From Streptococcus ferus DSM 20646 (lineage in GTDB: Bacteria > Bacillota > Bacilli > Lactobacillales > Streptococcaceae): 64,000 nt of DNA. The notes under the pieces are model-generated. The model was not told where the DNA came from. It did no database searches and was given only the letters and a program-made list of their open reading frames with translations. Positions within the stretch are counted from its first letter, which is position 1; every line of letters begins with the position of its first letter. The stretch spans positions 234,673-298,672 of the forward strand of contig NZ_AQVD01000002.1 of assembly GCF_000372425.1 (NCBI RefSeq), in the 5' to 3' direction. The position numbers and the translations under genes are program-made. Of this stretch, positions 9,327 through 18,319 are shown in pieces.

Positions 9327-10349
9327 TCACACATAAGCTGGTACAAGATTAAGACCAGCTGTCTCTTGAAACCCAAACATGAGATTCATATTCTGAACCG
9401 CCTGACCTGCGGCTCCCTTGACCAAGTTATCAATAACCGTAACAACTGTCAGCACCTGGGTTCGCTCATTGTAAACAAAACCAATATCAGTGATATTAGA
9501 GCCAATCACCTGATGAAGATTAGGAAGCTCATCTTGCAGACGGATAAAAGGTTTATCAGCATAACTTTTCTCATAAATAGCCCTAATATCCGACTCAGAT
9601 AGAGTCGCTTTTAGTTTACAATAAAGAGTCGCGACAATCCCTCTGTTGACTGGCAAAAGAGAGGTTGAAAACTGGATATGATCCAAATGAGGATCCGCTT
9701 TTTTTAACTCCTGCATAATCTCAGGAATATGCTGATGCTGATTGAGCTTATAAGTGACATAGTTATCATGAACATTTACGAAATGGCTGGATTCCGCCAG
9801 CTTCTTCCCCGCTCCTGTCAAGCCTGATTTAGCATCGACAATAATTGAATCTCTGTCTACGGCACCAGCTTGCAGCAAGGGAATAAGCGCCAGTTCTGTT
9901 GCCGTTGCGTAGCAGCCCGGATTGGCGACAAAGGTCTTGCCTTTAAGACTTGCAAACTCCGACAAACCATATACAAATTGATCTAGAACGGACTGCGAGG
10001 CTGGTGATTGTTGATACCACTTCTCATAAAGGTCTGCTGGCAGACGGTGGTCTCCTGATAAATCAATGACCGGAAAACCCATTTTCACAAAGTCTGCTGA
10101 CAGGTCTTTTGCGATACCACTCGGCGTTGCAAAGAAAACCAAGTCAGCCTTGCTCATAATGACTTGACTGTCAAAAGCCTCAATCGTCAGATCGCAAACA
10201 CCTTTTAAATATGTATAAATATCAGATAATCGCTTCCCTATATCTTTAGTCGCATGAATGGAAACGACTTCTGCATTCGGATGTCGCTTTAAAATTTTAA
10301 TCAATTCCAGTCCGCTGTAGCCTGTTACACCAACAATTGATACCCTCAT
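9327..10349 (-). CDS. argC: N-acetyl-gamma-glutamyl-phosphate reductase
   Basis: This NADPH-dependent enzyme reduces acetylglutamyl phosphate to the semialdehyde. The 340-residue protein has the N-terminal dinucleotide site [15 protein letters not shown], the catalytic cysteine in [16 protein letters not shown] and the His-containing NQHQHIPEI segment. It is the first gene of the arg operon. Its promoter, about 30 nt upstream of the ATG, has an ARG box in the -35/-10 spacer. Confidence 0.96.
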   Translation of the reverse strand: MRVSIVGVTGYSGLELIKILKRHPNAEVVSIHATKDIGKRLSDIYTYLKGVCDLTIEAFDSQVIMSKADLVFFATPSGIAKDLSADFVKMGFPVIDLSGDHRLPADLYEKWYQQSPASQSVLDQFVYGLSEFASLKGKTFVANPGCYATATELALIPLLQAGAVDRDSIIVDAKSGLTGAGKKLAESSHFVNVHDNYVTYKLNQHQHIPEIMQELKKADPHLDHIQFSTSLLPVNRGIVATLYCKLKATLSESDIRAIYEKSYADKPFIRLQDELPNLHQVIGSNITDIGFVYNERTQVLTVVTVIDNLVKGAAGQAVQNMNLMFGFQETAGLNLVPAYV

Positions 10350-10379
10350 CTTTTGTCCCCTTTTCCTAACTTGTCGACT

Positions 10380-10408
10380 ATTTTATCGTATATTTATGCA
10401 TTAGTCAA
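10380..10408 (-). promoter_or_regulatory. arg operon promoter with ARG box
   Basis: On the minus strand TTGACT (10408-10403), a 17-bp spacer and TAAAAT (10385-10380) make a near-consensus sigma-A promoter. The spacer holds TGCATAAATATACG (10400-10387), one mismatch from the core ARG-box pattern TGNATWWWWATNCA. An ArgR-family repressor bound here would block polymerase. The site is visible; repressor binding is inferred. Confidence 0.75.
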
Positions 10409-10421
10409 GTATAAATATAAA

Positions 10422-10446
10422 AAACATCTGAAAAACCAGATGTTTA
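10422..10446 (-). terminator. Terminator of the CPBP protease gene
   Basis: ACATCTG and CAGATGT flank a short loop and are followed on the minus strand by a T-run. It lies just upstream of the arg promoter and insulates it. Confidence 0.75.
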
Positions 10447-10468
10447 TCATAAAGAGGCAAACCATAAG

Positions 10469-11158
10469 TTATTGAAAAGCTAGCCATAAGAAGTAAAGAG
10501 CCGTCGGCAAATTATGCAGCACATGCAGTAAGATAGCATCTTTAATATTCCCCCGGCGCTGATAGGCTAAATAGAGGACAGCCCCCATAAGACTATACAT
10601 GATAAATTCCGTAAGGTTGCTCGCATGGGGCAGCCCAAATAAAATAGAGGTCACCAGACCAGTTAATACCTTTAACTTCCCCTCAAAGAACAGTTCCGCC
10701 GGAAGAGCCCGATAGGCTAGCTCCTCCATAAACGGGGCAACAAAGGCAATAGCCAGTAAGTAAAGGATGGTGTAAAGCAGGAAGCCCCTATCAAACAGCG
10801 AAGTCATACTGGCCAAAGTGGCATCATTGGCACTTGTCGTTTGACCGGTGACGATGTGATTGGTCAAGCTTCCAACAACAGCTATCACTCGGGCAGCTAA
10901 CCAAAACAAGAGACTAATGCCAAGGTCTCTCCATCCTATCTTTTGCCTTGACCTGTTCTGATGTTCTATTTTTTGATAATAGCGCCAGACCAAGCGCATG
11001 CTTAAAATCAGAAAGACGATGTAGAGACCTCCTGAAAGCCATTTAAATCCTAGGGACATATTTCCCTGTTGCCGCAAGAGAATCATTGGAATGACATTGC
11101 AAGCTAAAGCCAAACCAATAAAACCAGCTACTTTTAAACCATTAATCACATATTTCAT
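10469..11158 (-). CDS. CPBP family intramembrane metalloprotease
   Basis: A 229-residue multi-pass membrane protein of the CAAX protease/bacteriocin-processing (Abi/CPBP) family. The three conserved motifs are present: EELAYRALPAE (EExxxR), FGLPHASN (FxxxH) and HVLHNLPTALYF (HxxxN). In lactic acid bacteria such proteins are linked to bacteriocin self-immunity or processing, but many have no known role. It follows the XRE/DUF3169 cassette by 18 nt on the same strand and may be co-transcribed with it. Proteolytic activity is inferred from motifs only. Confidence 0.85.
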   Translation of the reverse strand: MKYVINGLKVAGFIGLALACNVIPMILLRQQGNMSLGFKWLSGGLYIVFLILSMRLVWRYYQKIEHQNRSRQKIGWRDLGISLLFWLAARVIAVVGSLTNHIVTGQTTSANDATLASMTSLFDRGFLLYTILYLLAIAFVAPFMEELAYRALPAELFFEGKLKVLTGLVTSILFGLPHASNLTEFIMYSLMGAVLYLAYQRRGNIKDAILLHVLHNLPTALYFLWLAFQ

Positions 11159-11176
11159 ATATCTCTCCCCTTTTCT

Positions 11177-11923
11177 TTACCTATAATAGGCCTTTGTTAT
11201 TTTAAACTGCATCAGCATAATATAAAGATGAATAAAAGCTGCTACGAGCATCGCCGTCAGCTCCACACGGCCTGTCAGCAAGACGATAAAAAACAAAATC
11301 ACATAAATGCTTGGCAAAATTGCGCCACTTAAATTCATCACAATCTCAAAAGCATTTTGGTGTTCAGCTTCTAATTCAGCCTCATCCATCTGCAAAATAT
11401 TGGACTTCAGCTCCTTGAGATTAGGAAATAAGGGAACTTTAACACCTTTTATCCGTCCGTAAAGTTTCAATAAATAAGCCTGTAACATAATTACCAAAAT
11501 CAGAACCGCAAAATCCAGAAAGGGTTGAGTGCTTTTAAAACTGAGCATGAGCAGTATGTTCAACATTGTGAGAACGGAAGCGACTCCTGTAAAAATAATG
11601 CCATAAGAGTACTTACGGTTTAGTGAACGATAGAGCTCCTCACTGTCATCAGACATATCCTTTTGGTAATGAGGGAGATACTTCCTGATATAAGCAATAA
11701 CCATCAAGCTTAGAATAATTAATACTAAGACAAGGAAACGAGACACTACATGAATCCCTACGGCCACTTTTTCAGCACTAATAACTGCTGAACTATTTGA
11801 TAATAAGCTGCTCTCTGATAAGAAACCTGCTACAAATCCAAGAACCCCTCCAAGAAGAGCTCCAATCAGTATCTGTTTCAAAAACCTTACAAAACTGTTT
11901 TTTCGTTTGGGTCTATTCTTCAT
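11177..11923 (-). CDS. DUF3169 family membrane protein
   Basis: A 248-residue protein with about six hydrophobic segments and a basic N-terminus (MKNRPKRKNSF). It resembles DUF3169 proteins, membrane proteins of unknown function that typically accompany a small XRE regulator, as here. The N-terminal hydrophobic stretch begins near residue 15 (ILIGALLGGVLGFVAGF). Its ATG at 11923 overlaps the end of the upstream regulator gene by 11 nt, implying coupled translation. The cassette order is small membrane protein, XRE regulator, DUF3169, then the CPBP protease. No enzymatic motif is visible. Confidence 0.7.
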   Translation of the reverse strand: MKNRPKRKNSFVRFLKQILIGALLGGVLGFVAGFLSESSLLSNSSAVISAEKVAVGIHVVSRFLVLVLIILSLMVIAYIRKYLPHYQKDMSDDSEELYRSLNRKYSYGIIFTGVASVLTMLNILLMLSFKSTQPFLDFAVLILVIMLQAYLLKLYGRIKGVKVPLFPNLKELKSNILQMDEAELEAEHQNAFEIVMNLSGAILPSIYVILFFIVLLTGRVELTAMLVAAFIHLYIMLMQFKITKAYYR

Positions 11924-12131
11924 TTTCTTCCTCCTTTAGGCAAAAAACTTTTTCCAGCGGTTCCTTAAAGATAGCCGCTATCCTCAGAGCGATAACAACT
12001 GACGGCGTGTATTCCCCACGCTCAATCAGACTGATGGTCTGCCTTGAGACATGGGCCAACCTTGCCAGCTCTGTCTGATTCAGACCTTCTCTCGCCCTTA
12101 ATTCCTTTAGCCGATTTTTCAATTCTGACAT
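11913..12131 (-). CDS. XRE-family (Cro/CI) transcriptional regulator
   Basis: A 72-residue protein that is almost entirely one helix-turn-helix domain: LNQTELARLAHVSRQTISLI is the HTH, followed by ERGEYTPSVVIALRIAAIF. The acidic tail ends KEEENEE. Such minimal regulators usually repress their own operon, and a perfect 14-bp inverted repeat overlaps the -35 of this operon. It is 3 nt downstream of the small membrane protein gene and overlaps DUF3169. Confidence 0.9.
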   Translation of the reverse strand: MSELKNRLKELRAREGLNQTELARLAHVSRQTISLIERGEYTPSVVIALRIAAIFKEPLEKVFCLKEEENEE

Positions 12132-12134
12132 GAC

Positions 12135-12305
12135 TCACTCCTCCATTCGTCTCAAACCAACAAGATACAAGGTTAAATGAAGGCCCATAGCTAGGACACC
12201 GAATATAGAAAGGTAACCCAATCGATGAAGAGCGATTGTCAGGAGACCAAGTCCAAATTGAATAACTAGGAAGAAAACTAGTTTTTTCTTAAAACACTTT
12301 TCCAT
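12135..12305 (-). CDS. Small membrane protein, first gene of the XRE/DUF3169 cassette
   Basis: A 56-residue protein starting MEKCFKKKLVFFLVIQF with two hydrophobic segments and a basic end (LVGLRRMEE). The ATG at 12305 is preferred to upstream starts because the AGGAGG-rich stretch lies just upstream of it; starts further up lie before or in that stretch. No family is recognised with confidence. Its position between the operator/promoter and the XRE gene suggests it works with the cassette's other membrane protein. Confidence 0.6.
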   Translation of the reverse strand: MEKCFKKKLVFFLVIQFGLGLLTIALHRLGYLSIFGVLAMGLHLTLYLVGLRRMEE

Positions 12306-12342
12306 AGTCCTCTCTTCCTCCTTTATCATTATTTCCAAATAT

Positions 12343-12371
12343 ATTGTAACACTTCTTATTCATTTTGACAA
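12343..12371 (-). promoter_or_regulatory. Promoter of the XRE/DUF3169 cassette
   Basis: On the minus strand TTGTCA (12371-12366), a 17-bp spacer and TACAAT (12348-12343). The -35 is part of the left arm of the palindrome at 12358-12391. Confidence 0.7.
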
Positions 12372-12391
12372 CAATAATTGTCAAAATGAAT
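12358..12391. promoter_or_regulatory. Perfect 14-bp inverted repeat, candidate XRE operator
   Basis: ATTCATTTTGACAA (12358-12371) and TTGTCAAAATGAAT (12378-12391) are exact complements around CAATAA. A third partial copy, TTGTCAAAA, lies at 12399-12407. The overlap with the -35 fits autorepression by the XRE protein at 11913-12131. Confidence 0.7.
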
Positions 12392-12413
12392 GATATTTTT
12401 GTCAAAACAATAT

Positions 12414-12440
12414 AAAAAACCAATGCTAGGCATTGGTTTT
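12414..12440. terminator. Terminator after the YccF gene
   Basis: ACCAATGC and GCATTGGT pair around a 3-base loop with T-runs on both strands. The minus-strand T-run ends the YccF gene. Confidence 0.75.
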
Positions 12441-12449
12441 CGAGAGATG

Positions 12450-12815
12450 TTAGACTTGATAAATTGTTGCCCCAAAAGGAAAGAGGCTAATACCTGCCAT
12501 CTTTATACTCTGCATCGCAAAGGGGATGCCTATAATGGTCAGACACAAGATAAAGGCCGAGCAGAGATGCATGAGAGCCAGCTCCCAGCCCAAAAGCAAA
12601 ATCCAAATAATATTAAGCAGAAGACTCCCCAATCCTTGGCCAATTTCAATCTGTTTCCCAAAGGGAAACAAGCCAAAGCGTCCAATTTTAAAGCACTGCA
12701 GACCGAAAGGAATACCGATAATTGTCAAACAGAGCACGAGCCCGGCAAGTGTCCAGCCAATCCAAGCCCAGAGCCCAGAGGCAAAAAACCAAATGATATT
12801 TCCCAATAATTTCAT
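12450..12815 (-). CDS. YccF domain-containing membrane protein
   Basis: A 121-residue integral membrane protein made of two similar halves. Each contains a conserved block: LCLTIIGIPFGLQCFKIGRF near residues 29-48 and LCLTIIGIPFAMQSIKMAGI near residues 91-110. This duplicated CLTIIGIPF pattern is the mark of the YccF (DUF307) family, inner-membrane proteins of unknown function. Each half ends with LFPFG. It is a monocistronic unit with its own terminator. Confidence 0.88.
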   Translation of the reverse strand: MKLLGNIIWFFASGLWAWIGWTLAGLVLCLTIIGIPFGLQCFKIGRFGLFPFGKQIEIGQGLGSLLLNIIWILLLGWELALMHLCSAFILCLTIIGIPFAMQSIKMAGISLFPFGATIYQV

Positions 12816-12864
12816 ATGACCGCTCCTTCCAAAGTAAAACTAGTTTTATCTTATCATAAAAAGG

Positions 12865-12904
12865 GCAAAAAACCCAAGTTCAGCTGAACTTAGGTTCTTT
12901 TTTA
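12865..12904 (-). terminator. Terminator of alaS
   Basis: AACCcAAGTTCAG and CTGAACTTaGGTT pair with one mismatch, followed on the minus strand by a T-run at 12870-12865. It overlaps the very end of alaS. Confidence 0.8.
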
Positions 12905-15520
12905 CAGGTTATTGGCAACCTCTTCTAAAAGACTGCTAATCTTGCTAGCATCCGAACCGCCTGCCATGGCCATGTCAGGCTTGCCGCCTCCTCGACCAGA
13001 CACAATTGGCGCCAAAACTTTAATCAGATTGCCGGCATGTACATCTTTGCGCTTACTTGCCACAAGCACATTCACCTTATCCCCAATACTTGCCGCTAAA
13101 ACAAGCAGATCTGAATAGTCTTTTTGTTTCCATTGGTCGGCAAATGTGCGCAGGGCACCTGCATCAGACACTTGGACTTGGCTGGCAATATAAGTGACAC
13201 CGTTGGCCTCCTTGATCTCCTTAAAGATATCTCCGGCTGCTGCCGCTGCTGCTTTTTCTTTGAGCTCGGCATTTTCTTTTTGAAGATCGCGCAGCTGTTC
13301 TTGCAGGCTGGCCACTTTACTAGGAACCCCTTTTATCTGAGGAGCCTTTAAGATGGCAGCAATTTCTTTAAGTGCCTCTTCTTCCTCGCGGTAAGCTTCA
13401 AAAGCCTCTTTACTGGTCACCGCCAAAATACGACGGGTTCCTGAACCAATCCCTTCTTCCTTAACAATCTTGAAGAGACCGATCTCAGAAGTATTGGCTA
13501 AATGAGTCCCCCCACAGAGCTCCACAGAATAATCACCAATAGAAACGACACGAACCTCTTTACCATATTTTTCACCAAAGAGCGCCATAGCTCCCATTGA
13601 TTTTGCCGTATCAATATCCGTTTCGATGGTAACGACTGGAATAGCCTCCCAAATTTTTTGATTGACTGCTTCTTCAATCTGACGCAGTTCCTCGGCTTTA
13701 ACCGCTTCAAAATGGGTAAAATCAAAGCGCAAGAAACCTTCCTCATTAAGAGAACCCGCCTGAGTAGCATGGTCGCCAACCACATGGTGAAGAGCAGCGT
13801 GAAGCAGGTGAGTAGCGGTATGATTTTTCATCACACGGTTACGGCGACGGCTGTCAATTTCCAGCAGATACTTTGTGCCAACAGAGAGAGAAGCTAAGAC
13901 ATCGACCTGATGCAGAGGCTGACCATTCGGTGCCCTCTGAACATCGGTTACCCGTGCGACAATATCTCCCTGATCATTTTTCAAAACACCGTGGTCGGCA
14001 ACTTGCCCACCCATTTCTGCATAAAACGGTGTCTCAGAAAATACAAGGAGAGCCTGACCTTCTGAGATGGCTTCTGTCCGCTCATTGTCCGCAATAATGA
14101 CTTCTAAAGTAGATTCCAAAACATCTTTATCATAATTAAAGACAGATTTTTCAGTAATGGCAGACAGGGTTTCATTTTGCATTCCCATCGAACCGCCTTT
14201 GACAACACTGGCACGAGCACGCTCCTGCTGCTCCTTCATCGCTGCTTTGAAACCTTCATGGTCAATCTTGAAGCCAGCATCTTCTGCCAGTTCTTCTGTT
14301 AGTTCAACAGGGAAACCATAGGTATCATATAATTTAAAAATATCCTTGCCATCCAGCGTCTCTTTACCAGCCGCCTTTAAATCAGCCAGCAGCTGATCTA
14401 AGTGAACCGATCCAGCATCAATGGTACGGGCAAAGGTTTCTTCTTCCCGCTTAATAATTTTTTCAATAAATGCTTTCTTGTCAAGTACTTCTGGATAGTA
14501 GGAAGCCATAATCTGACCAACCGTCGGTACCAACTTGTACAAGAAAGTCTCTTGAATCCCTAGGCGACGGCCGTGCATAACTGCTCGGCGGAGAAGACGG
14601 CGAAGGACATAGCCACGTCCCTCATTACCTGGAAGTGCTCCGTCTCCAATCGCAAAGGCCAGTGAACGAATGTGATCCGCAATGACCTTAAAGCTCATGT
14701 TGTCTCCATCTTGGTCATAGGTCTTACCAGAAATCTTTTCGACCTCACGAATGATTGGTAAAAAGAGATCTGTTTCAAAGTTTGTTTTAGCGCCCTGCAT
14801 AACAGCAACCAAGCGCTCCAAGCCAGCCCCCGTATCAATATTTTTATGAGGCAGTTCTTTATATTCTGAACGCGGCACTTCCGGATCAGCGTTAAACTGA
14901 GATAAAACAATATTCCAGACCTCAATGTAGCGGTCATTTTCAATATCTTCTGCCAAGAGACGGATCCCAATATTGTCTGGATCAAAATCCTCACCTCGGT
15001 CAAAGAAGATTTCCGTATCTGGTCCGGAAGGGCCTGCCCCAATTTCCCAGAAATTATCCTCAATCGGAATCAAATGACTGGGGTCAACCCCCACCTCAAT
15101 CCAGCGATTGTAAGATTCTTTGTCTTCTGGATAATAGGTCATGTAAAGCTTATCCACCGGAAAATCAAACCATTCTGGGCTGGTCAACAGTTCAAAGCCC
15201 CACTTAATGGCATCATCACGGAAATAGTCGCCGACTGAAAAGTTCCCCAACATCTCAAACATGGTATGGTGGCGGGCAGTCTTTCCGACATTTTCAATAT
15301 CGTTGGTCCGAATCGCTTTTTGGGCGTTAGCGATACGTGGATTCTCCGGAATCACAGAGCCATCAAAATATTTTTTCAGAGTCGCGACACCAGAATTGAT
15401 CCATAGTAGGGTTGGGTCATTAACGGGAACCAAATTAGCCGAAGGCTCAATCGTGTGCCCTTTAGATTTCCAAAAATCCAGCCACATTTGGCGAACTTGT
15501 GCACTTGTTAATTGTTTCAT
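12902..15520 (-). CDS. alaS: Alanine-tRNA ligase
   Basis: AlaRS charges tRNA-Ala and hydrolyses mischarged Ser/Gly-tRNA. The 872-residue protein has the class II catalytic domain at the N-terminus (opening [21 protein letters not shown]). The editing-domain zinc motif HTATHLLHA and the later CGGTH follow. A coiled-coil and C-Ala domain end in [14 protein letters not shown]. Length and domains are normal. It is 23 nt downstream of the LURP-one gene. The pair lies behind an alanine-type T-box leader, so expression should rise when uncharged tRNA-Ala accumulates. Confidence 0.97.
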   Translation of the reverse strand: MKQLTSAQVRQMWLDFWKSKGHTIEPSANLVPVNDPTLLWINSGVATLKKYFDGSVIPENPRIANAQKAIRTNDIENVGKTARHHTMFEMLGNFSVGDYFRDDAIKWGFELLTSPEWFDFPVDKLYMTYYPEDKESYNRWIEVGVDPSHLIPIEDNFWEIGAGPSGPDTEIFFDRGEDFDPDNIGIRLLAEDIENDRYIEVWNIVLSQFNADPEVPRSEYKELPHKNIDTGAGLERLVAVMQGAKTNFETDLFLPIIREVEKISGKTYDQDGDNMSFKVIADHIRSLAFAIGDGALPGNEGRGYVLRRLLRRAVMHGRRLGIQETFLYKLVPTVGQIMASYYPEVLDKKAFIEKIIKREEETFARTIDAGSVHLDQLLADLKAAGKETLDGKDIFKLYDTYGFPVELTEELAEDAGFKIDHEGFKAAMKEQQERARASVVKGGSMGMQNETLSAITEKSVFNYDKDVLESTLEVIIADNERTEAISEGQALLVFSETPFYAEMGGQVADHGVLKNDQGDIVARVTDVQRAPNGQPLHQVDVLASLSVGTKYLLEIDSRRRNRVMKNHTATHLLHAALHHVVGDHATQAGSLNEEGFLRFDFTHFEAVKAEELRQIEEAVNQKIWEAIPVVTIETDIDTAKSMGAMALFGEKYGKEVRVVSIGDYSVELCGGTHLANTSEIGLFKIVKEEGIGSGTRRILAVTSKEAFEAYREEEEALKEIAAILKAPQIKGVPSKVASLQEQLRDLQKENAELKEKAAAAAAGDIFKEIKEANGVTYIASQVQVSDAGALRTFADQWKQKDYSDLLVLAASIGDKVNVLVASKRKDVHAGNLIKVLAPIVSGRGGGKPDMAMAGGSDASKISSLLEEVANNL

Positions 15521-15543
15521 AAGTATTCCTTTTCTATATCCTT

Positions 15544-16044
15544 TTAGTGTGAAGCCGAGGAGGCAGCGGCTGCCTGATCAGCTTTGACACAGTCAATCGC
15601 GATAACAAGCGAAATGACCAAATCGTTAAAAGCCTCATCATAGACCTCAACATGGTAGGTTGACGTCAGCTGCAGCCATTCCTGCGAGATGCGGGCAATT
15701 AACTGGGAACCCTGATAAAGGTCAAAGTTCATATCCCAAAAATCCCCCTGAACAGTCAGATTAAGGTTATCAATCCGATAACGCGCCTTGAAGAAAGTCA
15801 GCTCCTTGACAATCTGAAAATGCGTCCCATCAGCAAGTTCAACACTAAATTGAGGCAGCAGTGCCAAAAACTTCTTTGTTATCCGGCTGACGACCTTTCC
15901 TGACCTATCGGTCATTAGAAATTCCTTGGGAATTTGAAGGAAGCTGCCTTCTACATGGTATTGAGGGATACCAGACGTGTCTTTAATGGCAAACTTGCCT
16001 CCTAAGGAAAAGAAGCCTTGTTTAATCTCAAAAACCTGTGTCAT
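15544..16044 (-). CDS. LURP-one-related (tubby-like) family protein
   Basis: A 166-residue protein resembling the LURP-one/scramblase-like beta-barrel family: an N-terminal [18 protein letters not shown], then [18 protein letters not shown] and a C-terminal hydrophobic helix ([14 protein letters not shown]). Bacterial members have no firm function. It is the first gene after the T-box leader and 23 nt before alaS. A protein with no evident link to alanine is therefore under tRNA-Ala control. The start at 16044 has GAGGAGG directly downstream of the leader terminator's T-run. The alanine-rich tail ([10 protein letters not shown]) is unusual and may be a minor elaboration. Confidence 0.8.
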   Translation of the reverse strand: MTQVFEIKQGFFSLGGKFAIKDTSGIPQYHVEGSFLQIPKEFLMTDRSGKVVSRITKKFLALLPQFSVELADGTHFQIVKELTFFKARYRIDNLNLTVQGDFWDMNFDLYQGSQLIARISQEWLQLTSTYHVEVYDEAFNDLVISLVIAIDCVKADQAAAASSASH

Positions 16045-16053
16045 ATTGCCTCC

Positions 16054-16235
16054 TCAAAAAAGACAAGTTCAATCAAAAGAAGGGCGAAAAACCGCGGTAC
16101 CACCTTCATTCAATGAACTTGTCATTCTTCATTTTTTTATTTAATTCACCTTGAGTAGCATGATTCTTACATCTACATGGCTTGCATCAACCGCCACTTT
16201 TCTAAAGTAAATGGGATAAGTATCAATTCTCAATG
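16054..16235 (-). promoter_or_regulatory. T-box riboswitch (tRNA-Ala) for the LURP-one-alaS operon
   Basis: The leader carries the T-box core AAGGTGGTACCGCGG (minus strand, near 16105-16091) and, after it, the terminator 3' arm TTGAACTTGTC with a T-run. That arm pairs with the upstream GACAAGTTCA. The UGGU bulge would pair with an ACCA tRNA end, which matches a tRNA-Ala discriminator A. I could not assign the specifier codon with certainty. The established mechanism is that uncharged tRNA stabilises the antiterminator. Confidence 0.9.
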
Positions 16236-16240
16236 ATTTC

Positions 16241-16269
16241 ATTATACTGTCTTTTACTGCTTTCGTCAA
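16241..16269 (-). promoter_or_regulatory. Promoter of the alaS T-box transcript
   Basis: TTGACG (16269-16264), 17-bp spacer, TATAAT (16246-16241) on the minus strand. Confidence 0.8.
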
Positions 16270-16281
16270 CAAAGACAGGTC

Positions 16282-17268
16282 TTACTCCGCACTGGTTGTC
16301 TCAGCATCAGTCGTTTGAGTGGCTGTTGTTGTGTCAGCACTTGCAGTAGTCGTTGTCGTTGTTGAACTGCTGTCTGCTGCAGCGGTAAAGGTAGCCAAGA
16401 TATCGCTAAAGGTCTTGTCTTTAATCTTAACGTTGGCTTTCTTCAATTCATTGCCGATGACCTTGTTTTGGAAATTGGAGTCACTGGTTCTTGATGCCAC
16501 AATGATTTCTTTCAAGCGAGACTTATAAGCTTTCCAATCAGCATTTTTCTCAGATTTCTTCGTCACTTTGACGATATAATAAGCGGTCTGTGTACCTGTT
16601 GAGTCAGTGGTCGAAATGACGTCTGAAATACCATTTTTATCCAAGGCCAGCGCTGCTGTTCTCACATCAGTTGGTAAATCTGTAGAGCCTGAGTCAAAGG
16701 TGTATTCTGTTTTGCTGCCTTTCGTTTTTTCCTTGGCGATTTTAGCAAAGTCTGCACCGTCTGCCTTCACCTCGCTGAGTACAGATTTTGCAGTGTCCTC
16801 ACTGTCAAGTTGGATGACTTGTGCCGTGATTTCAGGGGTATAAGACTTGTAAGCACTCTTATAGTCACTCGTTGTGATATTCTTTTCAGCTTCTTTCTTA
16901 ACTGCATATTCAACCAATTTTTGAGAACGAATTTGCGCTTTATAATCGTCCTTGGTATAGCCTTGTTGGGAAAGGACTGTTTCAAATGAATCACCATAAT
17001 ATTCAGCCGCTTTATTATACGCTTCTGTGACTTCCTTATCGGTCACCTTGTCTCCATAGGCTTTTTCAAACACCTGCTGGATAATCATTGAAAGCAGGGC
17101 TTGTTTTGAAGCACTGGAACTCTTAACCTTATCGTAGAAATCTCCAACGGTAATCGTATCACCTTTCATGGTCACAATCTTGGTATCAGAGCCGTTTTGA
17201 GAGCAGGCTGCCAGGGTAACAACTGACATCAATGTCACTACTCCTGTTAAAATCCGACGTTTTTTCAT
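16282..17268 (-). CDS. prsA: PrsA peptidyl-prolyl isomerase lipoprotein
   Basis: PrsA is an extracellular, membrane-anchored foldase that helps secreted proteins fold at the membrane-wall interface. The 328-residue precursor has a basic start MKKRRILTG, a hydrophobic core and a lipobox LAAC, so it is lipidated at that cysteine. The parvulin-like PPIC domain lies in the middle (KADGADFAKIAKEKTKGS... then FDSGSTDLPTDVRTAALAL). The C-terminus is a Ser/Thr-rich low-complexity tail. The start at 17268 has AGGAG 9 bases upstream, preferred to 17292. A TATAAT at 17308-17303 can drive it. The O-methyltransferase gene is upstream on the same strand. Confidence 0.93.
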   Translation of the reverse strand: MKKRRILTGVVTLMSVVTLAACSQNGSDTKIVTMKGDTITVGDFYDKVKSSSASKQALLSMIIQQVFEKAYGDKVTDKEVTEAYNKAAEYYGDSFETVLSQQGYTKDDYKAQIRSQKLVEYAVKKEAEKNITTSDYKSAYKSYTPEITAQVIQLDSEDTAKSVLSEVKADGADFAKIAKEKTKGSKTEYTFDSGSTDLPTDVRTAALALDKNGISDVISTTDSTGTQTAYYIVKVTKKSEKNADWKAYKSRLKEIIVASRTSDSNFQNKVIGNELKKANVKIKDKTFSDILATFTAAADSSSTTTTTTASADTTTATQTTDAETTSAE

Positions 17269-17329
17269 TACAAATAAACTCCTTTTTGTCATTAACTTAA
17301 ATATTATACCACATTTTCTTAAAAATAGC

Positions 17330-18037
17330 TTAATCAGGCAGACGAACCTGGTTACGCTTCTTTCGAAGCATTAAGAGACCGTCTCCTAGCGGGACTAGAC
17401 TAGCTGTCAAATCAGGGTTGGTCAGGGTTGCGTCAAAAAGTTTATGCAAACCCCGATAGATAGCCCTCTGTCCCCTTGAGATAGCTTCCAAGGGAAGGGT
17501 AATATCCCCGCCTTGAAAAACATCATCAATCAAAACCAAACCACCAAGTCGTAATCGTTTCAGCACTTCGGGGAGGAAAACAATGTACTTCGATTTTGCC
17601 GAGTCCATAAAGACTAAATCGAACTCTCCCTGAAGCTCTGATAGTTGATCCATGGCCTCTCCCTCTATAAGCCTAATTTGCTTTCTGACATCATATTTAG
17701 CAAAATTCTGCCTCGCCAGTGCAATCATTTCAGGATTGCGGTCTATGGTCGTAATACTGGCTTGGGGCGCATTATCTGCCATCAATAAAGCTGAAAAGCC
17801 GATAGCTGTCCCGATTTCAAGAATATTTTCAGGCTGCAGGCTCTGCAGCAGGAGACGAAAATAAGCAACCGTTTCGCGTGGAATAATCGGAATGTTTTCC
17901 TGGTGGGCAAATTCTTCCAATTCCTTTAAAAAACCAGTAGTTTGCAGCTGATTCTCTCGCATAAATGACAGGACATCTTCTTTGACAACCGGCCGCCGCA
18001 TGTTGTGATTTGCATGTTTACTATATGATTCAACCAT
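17330..18037 (-). CDS. O-methyltransferase family 3 protein
   Basis: A 235-residue SAM-dependent class I methyltransferase of the catechol/caffeoyl-CoA OMT-like family. The SAM motif I is ENILEIGTAIGFSALLMA, with the acidic TTIDRNPEM after motif I and metal-site features in LVFMDSAKSKYIVF and LVLIDDVFQGG. The biological methyl acceptor in streptococci is unknown. The start at 18037 (MVESYSKHANHNMRRP) matches the usual N-terminus; a longer reading frame begins at 18085. TATAAT ends 8 nt upstream of this ATG and there is no good ribosome site, so a leaderless message is likely. prsA follows on the same strand. Confidence 0.88.
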   Translation of the reverse strand: MVESYSKHANHNMRRPVVKEDVLSFMRENQLQTTGFLKELEEFAHQENIPIIPRETVAYFRLLLQSLQPENILEIGTAIGFSALLMADNAPQASITTIDRNPEMIALARQNFAKYDVRKQIRLIEGEAMDQLSELQGEFDLVFMDSAKSKYIVFLPEVLKRLRLGGLVLIDDVFQGGDITLPLEAISRGQRAIYRGLHKLFDATLTNPDLTASLVPLGDGLLMLRKKRNQVRLPD

Positions 18038-18044
18038 GCTTTCT

Positions 18045-18050
18045 ATTATA
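18045..18050 (-). promoter_or_regulatory. -10 element predicting leaderless O-methyltransferase mRNA
   Basis: TATAAT (18050-18045) ends 8 nt before the A of the ATG at 18037. The -35 is weak. Confidence 0.45.
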
Positions 18051-18319
18051 CAGGCTTGGCGGAAAAAATGCACCTCTTTCGTCATTAAAAATCAGCCAAA
18101 ACAGGATATTCTTGTCTGACAATCCTTCCAACGCCTAAATCGTCTCACTCCTGAACAATTGGCTGGGATAACTATTATCACTTGTACAGCTAAAAACCAG
18201 AATGTTCACCCGCTGTGTCATACATTGACACCTTTTAAAAAGCGAAAGTGGCCGTTTTATCCTAATGTCGAAGTCTTTAAAAGCTAGAATGACTCCCTAG
18301 CTTGTACGTTTTACAAAGA
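18051..18319. other. Intergenic stretch between two minus-strand genes
   Basis: About 270 bases without a convincing gene. On the minus strand AAGCTAG and CTAGCTT near 18283-18305 can pair and are followed by T-rich sequence, so they may end the HAD gene. A second small hairpin, TCAAAGATGATCTTTG, lies at 18314-18329 over the end of that gene. Nothing else is recognised. Confidence 0.4.

Noticed and set aside
12390..12819. Overlapping plus-strand frames of 97 and 139 codons opposite the YccF gene
   Set aside because: They are antisense shadows of a clear YccF protein with repeated CLTIIGIPF motifs.
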